From assembly GCA_022575985.1 (NCBI GenBank), contig JAKSXM010000007.1:29204501-29268500 (forward strand): DNA of 64,000 nucleotides, read 5' to 3'. The notes below the pieces were generated by a model. The model ran no database searches. It saw only the letters and a program-made list of their open reading frames with translations, and was not told where the DNA came from. The position numbers were made by a program, and so were the translations under genes. This document shows positions 24,681 to 36,770 of the stretch, one piece after another. Every line of letters begins with the position of its first letter. The stretch's first letter is position 1. This DNA is from Anagrus nilaparvatae (taxonomy: Eukaryota > Arthropoda > Insecta > Hymenoptera > Mymaridae).

Positions 24681-24788
24681 ATTTGTAGTTTTAGAGCCTA
24701 TAATTGGAATTAGTTTAAAATTGGTAATTTTTGACAGTATCTTTACTTGACCATAACTTAGTTAATTTTCATCGAAAATAGTAATTTT

Positions 24789-24832
24789 AGGCACGATCAC
24801 TATATATGTAATATATAGATGAAATCGTGCCT
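24789..24832. repeat. Small stem-loop AGGCACGAT...ATCGTGCCT
   Basis: AGGCACGATCACTATATAT pairs with ATATATAGATGAAATCGTGC followed by CT, with a short loop and a 2-5 nt bulge. Confidence 0.6.
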
Positions 24833-24990
24833 TATAATTTTGTCAGGTCAAAAAACGAAAAGTTCTTAAAATTGTCTAATTTGTGGAGAAATTTTGTCCC
24901 CAAGTCATTCCGATGCCTCTAACATGCTTATACTGAAGGTATGTGTGTTAGTATGTATATTCGAGAAACTGTACAGAGCAAAATTCAAAC

Positions 24991-25310
24991 ACAACTCGAT
25001 GAAACAAAAAAAAAATTGGTACATAATTTTTTGTACAGTATCTAGTTGTGCCTCCTCCAATATGACTAAATTTCACCTATTTGTTGTCGAGCAATCACAA
25101 AAATACTGATTTCCGTTACCAAAAAAATTAACTAATAATAGTAAATATCTGGAACAACTCGATGAATCAAAAAAAAATTTGGTACAAAATTTTTTATTTG
25201 ATATCTAGATTTGCCTCCTCCAGTTTGGCTAAATTTCATTAAGTTGTTGTTGAGTTATCACAAAAAAACTGATTTCAAATACCAAAAAAATTAACTATAA
25301 TAGTAATAAA
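24991..25310. repeat. Tandem duplication, ~163-bp unit
   Basis: acaactcgatgaa(a/t)caaaa, then tgcctcctcca and accaaaaaaattaact, occur twice at about 163-bp spacing. Confidence 0.75.
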
Positions 25311-25387
25311 ATAGGAAATATTTCGGTTCAAACAACTCAGTCAAACAAATTAAAATTAATTTACATAATAAAAAAAATGTTTCTTAC

Positions 25388-25815
25388 ATTCATGAAAGTG
25401 TCATATACCATGATGTCAGTTTCAGCATCCCACACGCACCTATTCAGCATCCAGAGTTTTCCATTAATACAACATTTCAGCAAACTTATAATTTTTATGT
25501 TTGTTCACTTCACCTGAATATAGTCATAAAATGAATTTGATTGTTATAAAAATGATAACTTATTATATTTTATTAATTTACTTCCTATTCTTGTCCTAAC
25601 TAAGTCAGTTATTTGTTTCATCTATTTTTCAGCTTCTTCTGGAGAATAAACTTTTGACGATAATGTATCAAACATAACATTATGGATTATTTTTTTTGCT
25701 TTTTTTGGCTGGAATCTAGAAATTTTTAAGCATATTAAATTACTTTAAGATTAAGAAAAACCATATAAATAAACCTCACCTTTCACTCAGTTTTGCCATA
25801 AACATAATTCTAATG
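25388..25815 (-). pseudogene. Tctex-type dynein light chain relic (DYNLT2B/TCTEX1D2-like)
   Basis: Minus strand. Exon A (25815-25780) reads FMAKLSER and ends at a donor GTGAGG. Exon B begins at 25715 after tttctag and joins in frame as FQPKKAKKIIHNVMFDTLSS, KVYSPEEAEK, an in-frame TAG (25622-25624), MKQITDLVRTRI. A third block near 25440-25388 reads CVWDAETDIMVYDTFMN before a GTAAG donor. The FxP...I....L...Y.PEEA..W..I...V..R(I/V) opening and the C-x-W-D-A-(E/D)-T-D...F-M-N motif are diagnostic of Tctex1-domain light chains of cytoplasmic or ciliary dynein. The stop replaces the usual Trp (TGG to TAG). The YKxxVxVxxGE strand is unreadable and the last exon is absent, so this copy looks dead. 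Confidence 0.68.
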
Positions 25816-25829
25816 CTGAAAAATAAAAA

Positions 25830-27530
25830 ACAAAGAAATTACGTTCTTTATATTAATTTTAAAAAAATATTAATAATTTTTATACTTATCTGAATCAAAC
25901 TTTTGTTTATTTAACTATATCCACTAAAGAATTTAAAATAAACCTGAAAAAAATAATAATAAATTTATAAACACAGCCATTAACCTAGCAGTCGACTAGC
26001 AGACTAACCTAACTATACTACTGAAAGTCTTCTAGTTTAAATTTAAGCGCGTAATTTAAAACAACTTTTTAAATTTTTTCTACTATTTTTTTAAAAACGT
26101 GTGGATAAAAATAATAAATAATCTTATATAAATTTGTAAATTTATATTATTTTTAATAATTATTATTTTTATGCAAAATTTTTAAAAAGATGATATAGTA
26201 AGTTTTATTAAATTAAGTACTCGATATTATTTAATTTGATATTATCTTTTCTCAGATAAAAACTATAATATATTAAGGCACACAGGTAGAATTTGATTTA
26301 GCTAATTAAAAAATGTTAATATATTCTTTTTAAAGAATATGGTAAATTAAAATTTTTCTTTAATTTTTTTCAGGATTAAGAAAGATTAATATATACTTGA
26401 AGATTTAGATATTTTAATCAAATTTAGAAACTCAAAGTATATTTTATATTTTCACAGCACATATTAGTAAATTATCATAAAAAAAAAGTTGGTGCCAATT
26501 TTATTGATCAGTAATATTCAGCAAACGATCTTTTTATGGTGAAAAATAAATACGAATAATCCAAACCCTATTATTTATATTAATTAATGCAGATAAAAAA
26601 TTTTTCTTTATAAATTTTAAATATTTTTATGTAAATTCGAGTAAGAGAAAAAATTTCGAATAATTATTTATGAATACTTTGAATAACATGTAATAGTTTC
26701 CATTTATGAAGGTGTGGATCCCATCAAGGTTATTAAAAAGAAAATACTCAATAAATATGTGATCGTGCATGAAATAAAAAAGCCTTAGCTTTTTTATAAT
26801 TCTTTGCGATTTTTTTTTTTATTTAGGACTACTTTTTCCCTAGCTATTCGATTCTGAAAGCAAGAAAGTCAATTATTTTAACCCCTTATTGAAAATTAAA
26901 TAAAGAAGTATTTAAAATGTGAAATTATTCTAAAACAGGTTAAAATCGACCTTAATGGCCGAAATCAAAATTTTTTTTCAGGCAGATCGATGGGATTTCG
27001 GTTGAAAAAAATTTTCAAAAAATAAATGGCGGAAAATGAGACATTGCGATTTTTCTTAAAATACGTTTTCCAATTTTCCGGAATTTCCCGGGGTTTTCTC
27101 GAAAAACTAATTGCATAAATGGATTTATTGAAGGTTTCCCAACATATATACTATTTCAGAATTTTTTTTCAAGCTTATATTTATGATTTTAAACCATTTT
27201 CCCGAAAAGCACTAACGCTGGTCGAGAGCCACCTAATGAGTTTGATTGGCCATAACTCGGGCTGTTTAAGACCTAGATGGCTAAAAATTTCAGGATTTTC
27301 CTATCTTTATGTTATAAAAACATGGGAAAAATTTGAGGCCGATCCGATGACCCGACCTGCCCACCATTGCTGTTTTGGCAAAGAAAGACTCATACACTTT
27401 ATAATAAATTTCAATTATATAATAAATTTCAAGTTATTTTTTATGTAACATACATAAAAAAGTTAAATTTTAAATAATTACATCATGAACTATAAGATGC
27501 CTGCGTTATTAAATCTTATAAAAAATATAA
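25830..27530. other. Gene-free stretch
   Basis: A+T-rich with some moderately complex text at 26940-27380. The 109-codon plus frame at 27119-27448 has no recognised domain. Nothing else supported. Confidence 0.4.
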
Positions 27531-27532
27531 AG

Positions 27533-27802
27533 TTACTTTCTATTTTCTGAATTATCAAATATTTTTGGACATCTTCCTGTAATTAATTTTTTTGTAGGTC
27601 CATTTGTAATATAATCACTATCTTCAAAATGTTTAATGCAAACATAAATTTTTTTATTCACTTTGATTTTTTTGGAATGCTTTTCCAATATTTAAAACCA
27701 TTCTTTCTTGTAAACTTCCAAGGAAGGCAAAGGGTGAAATTTAATTTCAGATTTTTTGTAATCGTCGCTTGAAGGACAATTATTTACACAACAATTTCTC
27801 AT
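27533..27802 (-). pseudogene. THAP-type zinc-finger domain with in-frame stop
   Basis: From ATG at 27802 the minus strand reads MRNCCVNNCPSSDDYKKSEI, then KFHPLP, an EW-F pair, a TAA at codon 37 (27694-27692), and further down YVCIKHFEDSDY and KLITGRCPKIF before a stop at 27535. The N-terminal C-x3/4-C, the F-H-x-(F/L)-P, the tryptophan, the C-x2-H-F and a terminal P-x-I-F form the C2CH THAP DNA-binding module, about 90 residues as usual. THAP domains occur in P-element transposases and in host regulators. No other domain of either type is nearby, so the parent cannot be named. Only the one stop breaks the frame. Confidence 0.75.
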
Positions 27803-27976
27803 CACGTAAATTTATAATTATTATTTTAAAATTTTAAATATTTTGTATACACGTTTTTGTATATACTTATGTAGCACGTTTTGTTATTATAGAGAAGAAA
27901 TCAGTTGAGACTGAGTAATATACGATGCTGCCATTGACGGCGCTGTTACGGTAGGAATACGGTAGGAACCCTAGTT

Positions 27977-28021
27977 TTATTTCTCTTTCTACCCTATATT
28001 CTAGGGTAGAAAGAGAAATAA
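27977..28021. repeat. Perfect 20-bp-stem hairpin
   Basis: TTATTTCTCTTTCTACCCTA, 5-nt loop tattc, then its exact reverse complement. Confidence 0.9.
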
Positions 28022-28169
28022 AAAGAGACGACACAAGAAAAAAATTTAACAATAGAACAGTTACAAATATTTTAACACGCGCTAAGATAGGAGTGCTCTC
28101 TCTCTCCAGGTACTATATCTCGATGGTGAACATGTAATGCTCGTTGGTTGTGTAGTTACACAAACCAGT

Positions 28170-29625
28170 TATAAATTTTTTAATGTTCTAAAAATGAATT
28201 TGAAGTCAAAATTTACGCACCAACCTTAGTTTTTAATCCAGCTATCCCATTCATCCTGTAAACTACCCCAGAGAATGAATATTTTATTTTTTACAAAAGT
28301 TAAAAATAAAAATACCTTAATTATGTTTTTTGATGTTCTAAAAACGAATTTGATGTTAGAATTTACGCATCACCCTTAGTTTTTGCCACCTAGTCACAGT
28401 CTAAAATGCAGCAGATGTAGGTTAATAAATCGCATTAAAGTATTCAGCGATTTTAGATCGCTGCTAAGAACTTTTGTTGAATACAGTAAGATCTAAGAGC
28501 ATATTTGCCAACGTAAGTTTCATTTTTTGGAATCAACGATGTTTCTTTTCGTATCTAGAGTTCCAATCCAGAAGCAATCTTCTTACACGCTTTCTTACAT
28601 AAATATCGACCGTCTCTCTCTATTTATAGTTAATCTGCCATCATGTATATATCGAATCCTCCTTGATATCTTTTAAATTTAATTTTTTATTAATTTCCTT
28701 GTTGTCTATTGTTTACTTTTTTTTTAATTTTATTTTTGTTGATGCGTTTATCTTCTTGATCTTTTTATCTTATTAAATGGTATATTCTCTATTTTCGTTA
28801 CTTCTCTTGTTTCTTTTCTTGTTTTTGTTTTATTTTATGATGTTTTTTGTGAGTGTAGTAGTCTTGTCTGGATTCGCATCTTGATTCTTTTCCAGAAAAT
28901 CTAGGTTATTACAGTGAAGAATAGGGTGAGAGGTTCCACTAAAATATTGAAGAAATAGGAAAACGATATCAAGGAAAACGCGATATTCATAGACTGTCAG
29001 ATTACTGTTGGCCATTGAAAAACAAGACAGACGATATATACAGAAGGAAGCATGTAAGAAGATTTTTTGAGGATGGGAACTCTAGATACCAAAAGAAACA
29101 ACCTTCATTTCAAGAAACAAAATATACGTAATCAAACATGCTCGTAGGTGCTTACTGTTTCCTACAAAAGTTCTTAGCACCATTCTGAAATAATTGTAAC
29201 TCTTTAAAGCAATTTATTTACCTACCTCCGGGGGGTTTGAGTGGGTTTCTGGGTTAGCAAAAACTAAGGATGATGGGTAAATTCTGACTTAAATTTCGTT
29301 TTTAGAACATCAAAAACCGTAACTAAGGTATTTTTATTTTTAACTTTTGTAAAAAATAGAATATTCACCCTCTGGAGCAGTTTAGAGGGTGATTGGGGTG
29401 GATGGGGCAATAATTATGGATGAAAGGTAAATTCTGATTTCAAATTCGTTTTTAAACATCAATAAACGTAGTTAAAATACTTTTATTTTTAACTTTTTGA
29501 CTAAAGTAAAATATTTGCCTTAAAGGTCGGTGTAGAAGGTAGATGGGGTAGCTAGGGCAAAATATGAGGCTTTAGGATAAATTCTGACTTCAGATTCGTT
29601 TTTAGGACATTGAAAAACTTACCTG
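28170..29625. repeat. 1.45-kb degenerate foldback
   Basis: gttctaaaaa(t/c)gaatttga and aaaagttaaaaataaaaata with accttaatt on the left are mirrored at 29300-29480. Inner parts are mirrored too (gtatctagagttccaatcc at about 28552 against gggaactctagatacc at about 29080). The arms carry two to three diverged internal repeats about 160 bp apart. Confidence 0.75.
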
Positions 29626-29948
29626 CAGGTAGGTTTAGTTCCAGGATCAGAACTTTTTTTTTGCGGATAAAAAATATATTTATGGTTTTAATTAGAAATA
29701 GTGAATAAATAATAAAGTTTTATATTTAAGTTGCAAGGTTGTGAATACAAATTTTTAAATATTATATGGTATTATTATATGGCAAATTTTCAAATATTAT
29801 ATGGTATTATTTATCTAAACTAAAATTTGTTTAAAAAGTTTTTATTTTAGTAATGATAATTTTTTATTTTAATAAATAATTATTATTTAAGGTTAATATC
29901 AGCTGGTAATTACATTTAATTTTTTTTACTATAAAATAAAAAAATCAC
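29626..29948. other. Gene-free A+T-rich stretch
   Basis: Only a short duplicated attatatggtattat near 29760-29810. Confidence 0.4.
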
Positions 29949-30140
29949 AACATTTTGGTTCCTCATAGAGGAACCTTTGTGATAGGTGAAATTTTGATTT
30001 TCGATATTTTGGCATATAAGCACGTTTTGAGACCTCAGGAAGCTAAAATACCGGTTTTTAAAAAAAGTCTGTATGTGTGTGTGTATGTATGTATGTATGT
30101 ATGTATGTATGTATGTTGGACTGTAACCGGTGATATTTCA
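29949..30140. repeat. Repeat edge with GGTTCCTC hairpin and (TATG)n microsatellite
   Basis: GGTTCCTCATAGAGGAACC is a short palindrome at about 29957-29975. A (TATG)n tract lies at about 30083-30115. The 67-codon frame across it encodes YVCMYVCMYVC from the microsatellite and is not called. Confidence 0.7.
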
Positions 30141-32175
30141 CAGCCAACACGACGTTAAGACCTAATTTTTTTTTCAAAATTTTTTTTACCAAAAAATCTC
30201 GAGGTACTTTTTTTTTTTTTAATTTGGATGTAATACCCCATTTTTTTCCATGAAAGTACTGATATCTAGAAGTATCGTTTTTACTCGATATCTCGAATCT
30301 TATAATTTATTTTTTGAAAATTTTTTTCTCAAAATTTTTTTCACCAAAAAATACAAAAAATGACAATTATTTTTTTCCTTTTGGACAAAGTACTTGATTT
30401 ATTTCTGTGGAAGTACTAGTTTTAGAAATATCGTTTATAGTAATTTTTTGGACCTGATACTTAATTTTTTCAAAATTTTTTTCTCAAAATTTTTTTCGCC
30501 AAAAATTACAAAAAAGCCAAATTTTTTTTTTATTTTAGGACGCAATACTTAATTTTTTCCTATGAAACTACGAATATCTAGAATTATCGTTTGTAAAGGA
30601 TATCTCCATCTGATACGTAATTTTTCGAATTTTTTTTTTTTTTAATTTTTTTTAATTTTAATTTTTTTTACACAAAATAATTAAAAAAATACCATAATTT
30701 TTTTCTTTTTGGACCTAGTACCTCATTTTTATCCATGAAAGTACTGATATCTAGAAGTATCGTTTTTACTCTATAAATTGAAACTTATAATTTATTTTTT
30801 GAAAATTTTGTTCTCAAAATTTTTTTCACCAAAAAATACAAAAAATGAAAATTTTTTTTTTCCTTTTGGACGCAGCACTTGATTTATTTTTGTGGAAGTA
30901 CTAGTTTTAGAAATATCGTTTATAGTAATTTTTTGGATCTGATACTTAATTTTTTCAAAATTTTTTTCTCAAAATTTTTTTCGCCAAAAATTACAAAAAA
31001 GCCAAATTTTTTTTTTATTTTAGGACGCAATACTTAATTTTTTCCTATGAAACTACGAATATCTAGAATTATCGTTTGTAAAGGATATCTCCATCTGATA
31101 CGTAATTTTTCGAATTTTTTTTTTTTTTAATTTTTTACACAAAATAATTAAAAAAATACCATAATTTTTTTCTTTTTGGACCTAGTACCTCATTTTTATC
31201 CATGAAAGTACTGATATCTAGAAGTATCGTTTTTACTCTATAAATTGAAACTTATAATTTATTTTTTGAAAATTTTGTTCTCAAAATTTTTTTCACCAAA
31301 AAATACAAAAAATGAAAATTTTTTTTTTCCTTTTGGACGCAGCACTTGATTTATTTTTGTGGAAGTACTAGTTTTAGAAATATCGTTTATAGTAATTTTT
31401 TGGATCTGATACTTAATTTTTTCAAAATTTTTTTCTCAAAATTTTTGTCGCCAAAAAATACAAAAAACGCCAAAATTTTTTTTATTTTATGACGTAATAC
31501 TTAATTTTTTCCTATGAAAGTACGAATATCTAAAATTATTATTTGTAAAGGATTTCTCCATCGGATACGTAATTTTTCGAAATTTTTTTTTTCAAAACTT
31601 TTTTCATAAAAAAATTAAAAAAATACTATAATTTTTTTTCTTTTTGGTCGTAATACCTCATTTATTTCCATGCAAGTACTTATATTCGAAAGTATGATTT
31701 TTACTCGATATTTCGAATCTTATAATTTATTTTTTGAAAATTATTTTCTCAAAATTTTTTTCACCAAAAAATACAAAAAATGACAATTTTTTTTTTCCTT
31801 TTGGACGCAGTACTTGATTTATTTTTGTGGAAGTACTAGTCTTAGAAATATCGTTTATAGATACTTGATTTTTTCAAAATTTTTTTCTCAAAATTTTTGT
31901 CGCTAAAAAATACAAAAAAGCAAAATTTTTTTTTTATTTTAGGACGTAATACTTAATTTTTTCCTATGAAACTACGAATATCTAGAATCATCGTTTTTAA
32001 AGGATTTCTTCATTTAATATGGAATTTTTCGAAATTTTTTTTTTCAAAATTTTTTGTATAAAAAAATTAAAAAAACACAATAATTTTTTTTCTTTTTGGA
32101 CTTAGTACTTAATTTATTTATATGAAAGTACTAATATCCAGAATTATGGTTTTAAAGGATTTCTCTATCTGATAC
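30140..32175. repeat. Satellite array 2 with ~470-485-bp higher-order unit
   Basis: ccatgaaagtactgatatct (or a variant) recurs at about 30248, 30733, 31200 and 31668, spacings 485, 467 and 468 bp. Each higher-order unit contains three diverged ~155-bp monomers: A (gtactgatatctagaagtat), B (gtggaagtactagttttaga) and C (ctatgaaactacgaatatct). The second and third units are nearly identical. Same family as 10640-11840. Confidence 0.88.
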
Positions 32176-32879
32176 ACTCAAAAAAAAAAACGTAAGTCTG
32201 ACAGAGTTTACGCGGTTTATTAAAATATAGGACAACGAAGAATCGGTAGAATGTACCGGCTACTTTTTGTTGTTTTAACTGAGTTTTGTCAATTATTTTA
32301 AAGGTTTGTCAGTTAAGTTAATCGAATAATATTTTTTATTTCAACTGATATTCTTTTTTTAATTTGATTATCGAAAAAACACTTAAAAGAATTCATTTTT
32401 TTTATTTGTTTGAATGGATTTTTATTACTTATTTTAACTGAGACACCAAAGGTTAAAAGTTTTTTTTTGTTTTCAAGAAAAAAATTTTTTTTTTTTAAAC
32501 ATTAATTTTATATATTTTTTTTTTAATCTTATACTTACTATTTATACCATTTCTATTTTTTTTAGTTATTCAGGAACGTTTTTTTAAGGAATAATTTTAT
32601 CGTATTCATACTACATCGCAACATTCACACATTCTCACAATTCTCATACGCATTTGTACTTGTACATTCGCTTTTATATTTATATATTTTTCGGTTTTCG
32701 TGCGCATCAAATTTATCGTACCCCCATATAACGCCGCTCGCATACGCACTATATACAAGTTGCTTGGTCTACTGATTTTTGACTTTGCTTATATAGTTAA
32801 AGATCTCGTTTTTTACACTCGCGAGAAAAATATACGCGGAGAGGCTTATATCTTTTTTTGATCGATGTATATATATATA
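32176..32879. other. Gene-free stretch
   Basis: No coding signal or named repeat. Confidence 0.4.
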
Positions 32880-33285
32880 TACTAGCAAAAGTTGGAGGGG
32901 GGGCTCCGCCCCCCCCTGTGTCACATTTCCTTCTGTTTATGTTGCTTCAAAAAATCATTTTTCATTGCAAATTTATAATTATGCAAACACATTCAGATTT
33001 TTCGAATGAGACTCAGTCCCTCCTGTTCACATTTACTTCAATACTTTTCTGTTGCTTAAAAAAATCATGTTTCTCTACAAATTTATAATTATGCAAACAC
33101 ATTCAAACTATTCAGAGCAGCGTAGGTGAAACATTAATGAAAAATTATAGGTTCTGATTGATTCTCTAGTTATAATAGAGAAAATAAAAAAATTTAACTT
33201 AGTTAATTAGTGCCAAATTAAGTAATACCAATTGTGACCGTAAAATTTAATCATATTTTTTAGGTATTTCTAAAGGATTTATAAT
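32880..33285 (-). mobile_element. Helitron-like 3' terminus with GC hairpin (minus orientation)
   Basis: On the minus strand: GGGGGGGCGGAGCCCCCCC hairpin (plus 32898-32916), 11 nt (tccaacttttg), CTAG, then T. Hairpin followed 11 nt later by CTAG|T is the canonical Helitron 3' end. To the right a ~56-bp direct repeat (aaaatttataattatgcaaa region) occurs twice about 127 bp apart. Text at 33160-33285 belongs to the Helitron-like repeat family also found at 13-15 kb, interrupted by the LTR at 33294. The matching 5' end may be at 37025 or 37413. Confidence 0.6.
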
Positions 33286-33293
33286 ATAAAGGT

Positions 33294-33601
33294 TGAGGGT
33301 TGGTGGTTGATTACAATAATAACCCTCATTATGATCTTTTAAACATCCCAACTCTTTATTCATTTCATATACTACTCTCATCATATACACAATACATTGC
33401 GACAGTATACGGTCACCAAAACGACTAACTTACTTATATACATACAGAGAGAGCCCGAGGGCCTAATCCCCTAAGAGGGGATGGTTACTTTAGATTCTCA
33501 TCTAATTCAACACCCTAATGACATCTCTTATATTTATATACAAAACTGTATATTCAAATACATATATAAATATGTAAGAAATGACAAAGCTATTTCTTAC
33601 A
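33294..33601 (-). mobile_element. LTR of a copia-like element, with polypurine tract
   Basis: On the minus strand a polypurine tract (aaagggagggagtg, plus 33602-33615) is followed by TGTAAGAAATAGC. About 300 bp follow with a TATA-like tatataag and aataaag, ending near TTATTATTGTAATCA or CCCTCA. The order PPT then TG marks a 3' LTR of a minus-oriented element. The small LTR size suits Ty1/copia, but no reverse transcriptase can be read, so the family is inferred. The outer end is uncertain by about 15 bp. Confidence 0.5.
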
Positions 33602-36600
33602 CTCCCTCCCTTTGTCAATTCTGAATATACTAGTTTTGACATATTATAAGATTAATTTTTATTTATAATACATCTTAATTATTACATGACTGAATTTTAT
33701 TCGTCTGAAATTTTATACGTCTTATATTTTATATGCGTCTTAAATTTTATACATCTGAAATTTATATATCTTAAAATTTCTTTTACGTTCATATTAGTTT
33801 TATTAGGTATATGAGAGGTATCTTTTATTTACAGACAAATACATAAACATCTTTAAAATTTAAATTATATAACAAATTATATACAGACAAAATAATAATA
33901 AAAATTAATTGCAAGTGAAACAAATTATATGACTATATTCATTTATAACTTCTTTACAAGTTGACTAGATGATTTTTGACTTAAGTTACTGAAGTCCATA
34001 TTACTGACTTAACATACTGGAGCCCATATTATTTCTTAAACTAATATTAGCTTATTTGTGACAGAGATTCATTTTAATATTAGTTCCATTTTCAATTAAA
34101 AATAGGTTTCTTTAAGTAACTTTTAGTTATAAGTCTTGCAGCTGTTTTCAATTCTTTAAACTTTTTCAAAACTCTTTCTATTGATTAGAAGCCTTTTTCA
34201 AATAATTAAAACATTTTATTAATGCTTTCAGGACACCTTCTCACTCTGACAAAACTTCTATTACTGTAAGGCTACTATTTCTTTTGAAATTCTTCTACAG
34301 ATACTGTACTAGAATTTCTGCCATTTTGTAATCTTCTTATTATCTTAGTTTTCATTAGATGAAAATTATGTTTGTAAGTTTCATGTATATTTTTCTTCTT
34401 CTGCTAATTGTTTTCAACTTTTTCTTCTTTTCATTGCACTTTCTCTATATAATTATAGACTCTGTTTAAATTTTCACCTGAACCAATTTATATATCTAAC
34501 ATATGATTGAAATCATTTACAGCAAGTTAAATTTTTATAATTTATCATCCTATAAATTCTTACTACTTCTGAAAGAAAAATATCTTAACTCTATAACTAT
34601 AACTTTTTGTTTATAGATATAATAGCTTCATATAATGAACTTTTAATAATATTTACAAACAAATATATTAGCTTATAATTTTTATTTACTCATGAATTTT
34701 AATTTCTAGAATGCTTTTTAATATTTTAACTATATAACTTCTTTTATTATTAAATCTCTTTTAATATTCTGTCAAGAGTATTTCTAAATTATCATAACTT
34801 ATTTCTAAACTTTCTGCATTTAATTTTATATTCAGATCCTTCTAATTATTTCATTTAGACTTTTGTATTTAGAAAACTGTCTAATTCTTAAAAATTCAAA
34901 GTCTCTAAATCTTCTAAATTTATTACCTCGTTTAAATTTAATTACGTACACTAATTTTATTTACATATTTTTGATGATTTAGTAATTATTTAAAACATCT
35001 TTGATACTTCTTTCTATCTATTACCTATATTGCTGCTTTAGAATCCTATTTTAACTTTGACATTTTTACTTACGTATTTCAAACAAAACTCAGGATTATT
35101 CTTTCAACAACCATCTGAGTCAACTCTATAAATTTTATTTATTTATTTATTTATTTTAGAGAATACAGAATTAATCCTTTCATTTTTGCATTTTAAATTT
35201 AAGAGATACTTTTCTTTAAATATCATTATTTAGAAATATTATTTTAACAAGCATCTGAAAATTTCTAAATCTAATTTATACTTCAACTTTAAATCAGATT
35301 TTTAATTTGATTTTTATACATGTGTTTTCTTGATTCTTTATTTATACATGTTGTATTTGTTTATTAGGAGATTTTTAAATTGTTAGCTTATTCTTTAGGT
35401 ATATTTATTACATTTTTGAAATTCGACAAATTAATATAACCTCTACCAATTTTAAATATAATCTTTTAAACAAACCTTTATTTTCCTAAAACTTCAAACT
35501 GCATCTTTAAATTGTTTTGGTTACTTTATCATCATAGTTTTCTTAGGAGCCAGGCTTTTTGTACTACATTGAAGTCGTTTACTTATAATTCTTATTTTTC
35601 TCGCTTAGATATTGAAGACCTGAGTTAATGTAATCGAATATAAGCTGTTTTCGATTTTCTGACAATCAAGAGCTTAAAGAGCAGATATCATAAATAGAAA
35701 ACTTAACCTTTGTTGCTTTGGAACTTTACTTTAATTTTACTTACAGCTTAACTTTGTAAATATAGCAAAGTTTTAGGTAACTTAACCTTATAATACTTTT
35801 ATGGCAATCCTAATTATCAATATATCACAAAATTTCATTCTTTTTAAAACCTCTAGGTATTTATAGGTGAATATATTGTATCGGAAATTCAGTTTATTTT
35901 ATTAAACTAATTGAGCCTTGAAATTTTATTTTTCATCTTTTTAACTTTAATCGTATTATTTTTCATCTTTTAATTAAGTCTTACTTTTCTAATCAATACT
36001 TTTAACCAATGAGTTATTCCAATTTCTCCCTCCCAATCGCAGAACCACATCCTTTTCTGCGATTGCCTTGAAAACTCATTGCATTGTACTAATATACATT
36101 TATTTTATATATTTAATTTTTATTTTAAATCTGACTCATTTTTTCATATTAATACTTTATAATACATGTTATTATGTTTTCTTAATTGCCTTAAGAATGC
36201 ATCATCATATCAATAAAACTTTCTCATAAACCTTAATAATCTTTTAGCATAATGGTAATTACATTTAAAATCATCTTTTCACCAAATCACAGTAACCTGA
36301 TAGTTTCAATTTTTCTAGGCTTTTGCAACGGACTTTATTACCTCTGATATTACTCGTGTAAATCTTTCAATTTTTACTTCTTATAAACCTTTTTTTTTTT
36401 TTTTTTTTTTTTTATTGTACCTTTTAATAATTGTACCCATTCAACTTTGTTACCTCTCTGTTTTTTTTTTTTTTTTTTTTTTTTATTAAACCTCTTTAAT
36501 GCTATTCGATTCTTTATATTTAGACTTAGATCTGCATATTTAGATTTATGTGTATGAGGATAATTTTGTTATTTTTCAAGATTACTAGTCTTAAAATTTC

Positions 36601-36770
36601 TGTTTTTCTATTTTTCATTCAAATCTTAATTCTAAAACTTCTTCATACTTCTAATTTTCAGTCTACTTACTATATTTTTTTTTTGAAACTTCAATCTTCT
36701 CTGGATGTTCTAATTTTCAAGTTTATGACATCTTGAATCTTATTTTAATTAAGTTAGGCATGGTGGATTA
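33602..36770. other. 3.2-kb T-rich stretch without genes
   Basis: If the LTR call is right this is partly the decayed interior of that element, but I could not read any gag or pol motif on the minus strand. Contains a two-tier stem-loop (36007-36085) and two T runs of about 23-24 (36391-36414, 36461-36484). Confidence 0.4.
36007..36085. repeat. Two-tier stem-loop
   Basis: CAATGAGTT (outer left) pairs with AACTCATTG (outer right), and AATCGCAGAA pairs with TTCTGCGATT inside it, separated by a ctccctccc arm and a short loop. Confidence 0.65.

Noticed and set aside
27119..27448. 109-codon plus frame
   Set aside because: No domain, and no splice sites or neighbouring exons that would support it; looks like dispersed-repeat text (cataactcgggctgtttaaga).
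29955..30158. 67-codon frame with YVCMYVCMYVC
   Set aside because: Translation of a (TATG)n microsatellite.
36391..36484. Two T23-24 runs as retroposon tails
   Set aside because: No coding or target duplication next to them; plain homopolymers in a T-rich stretch.
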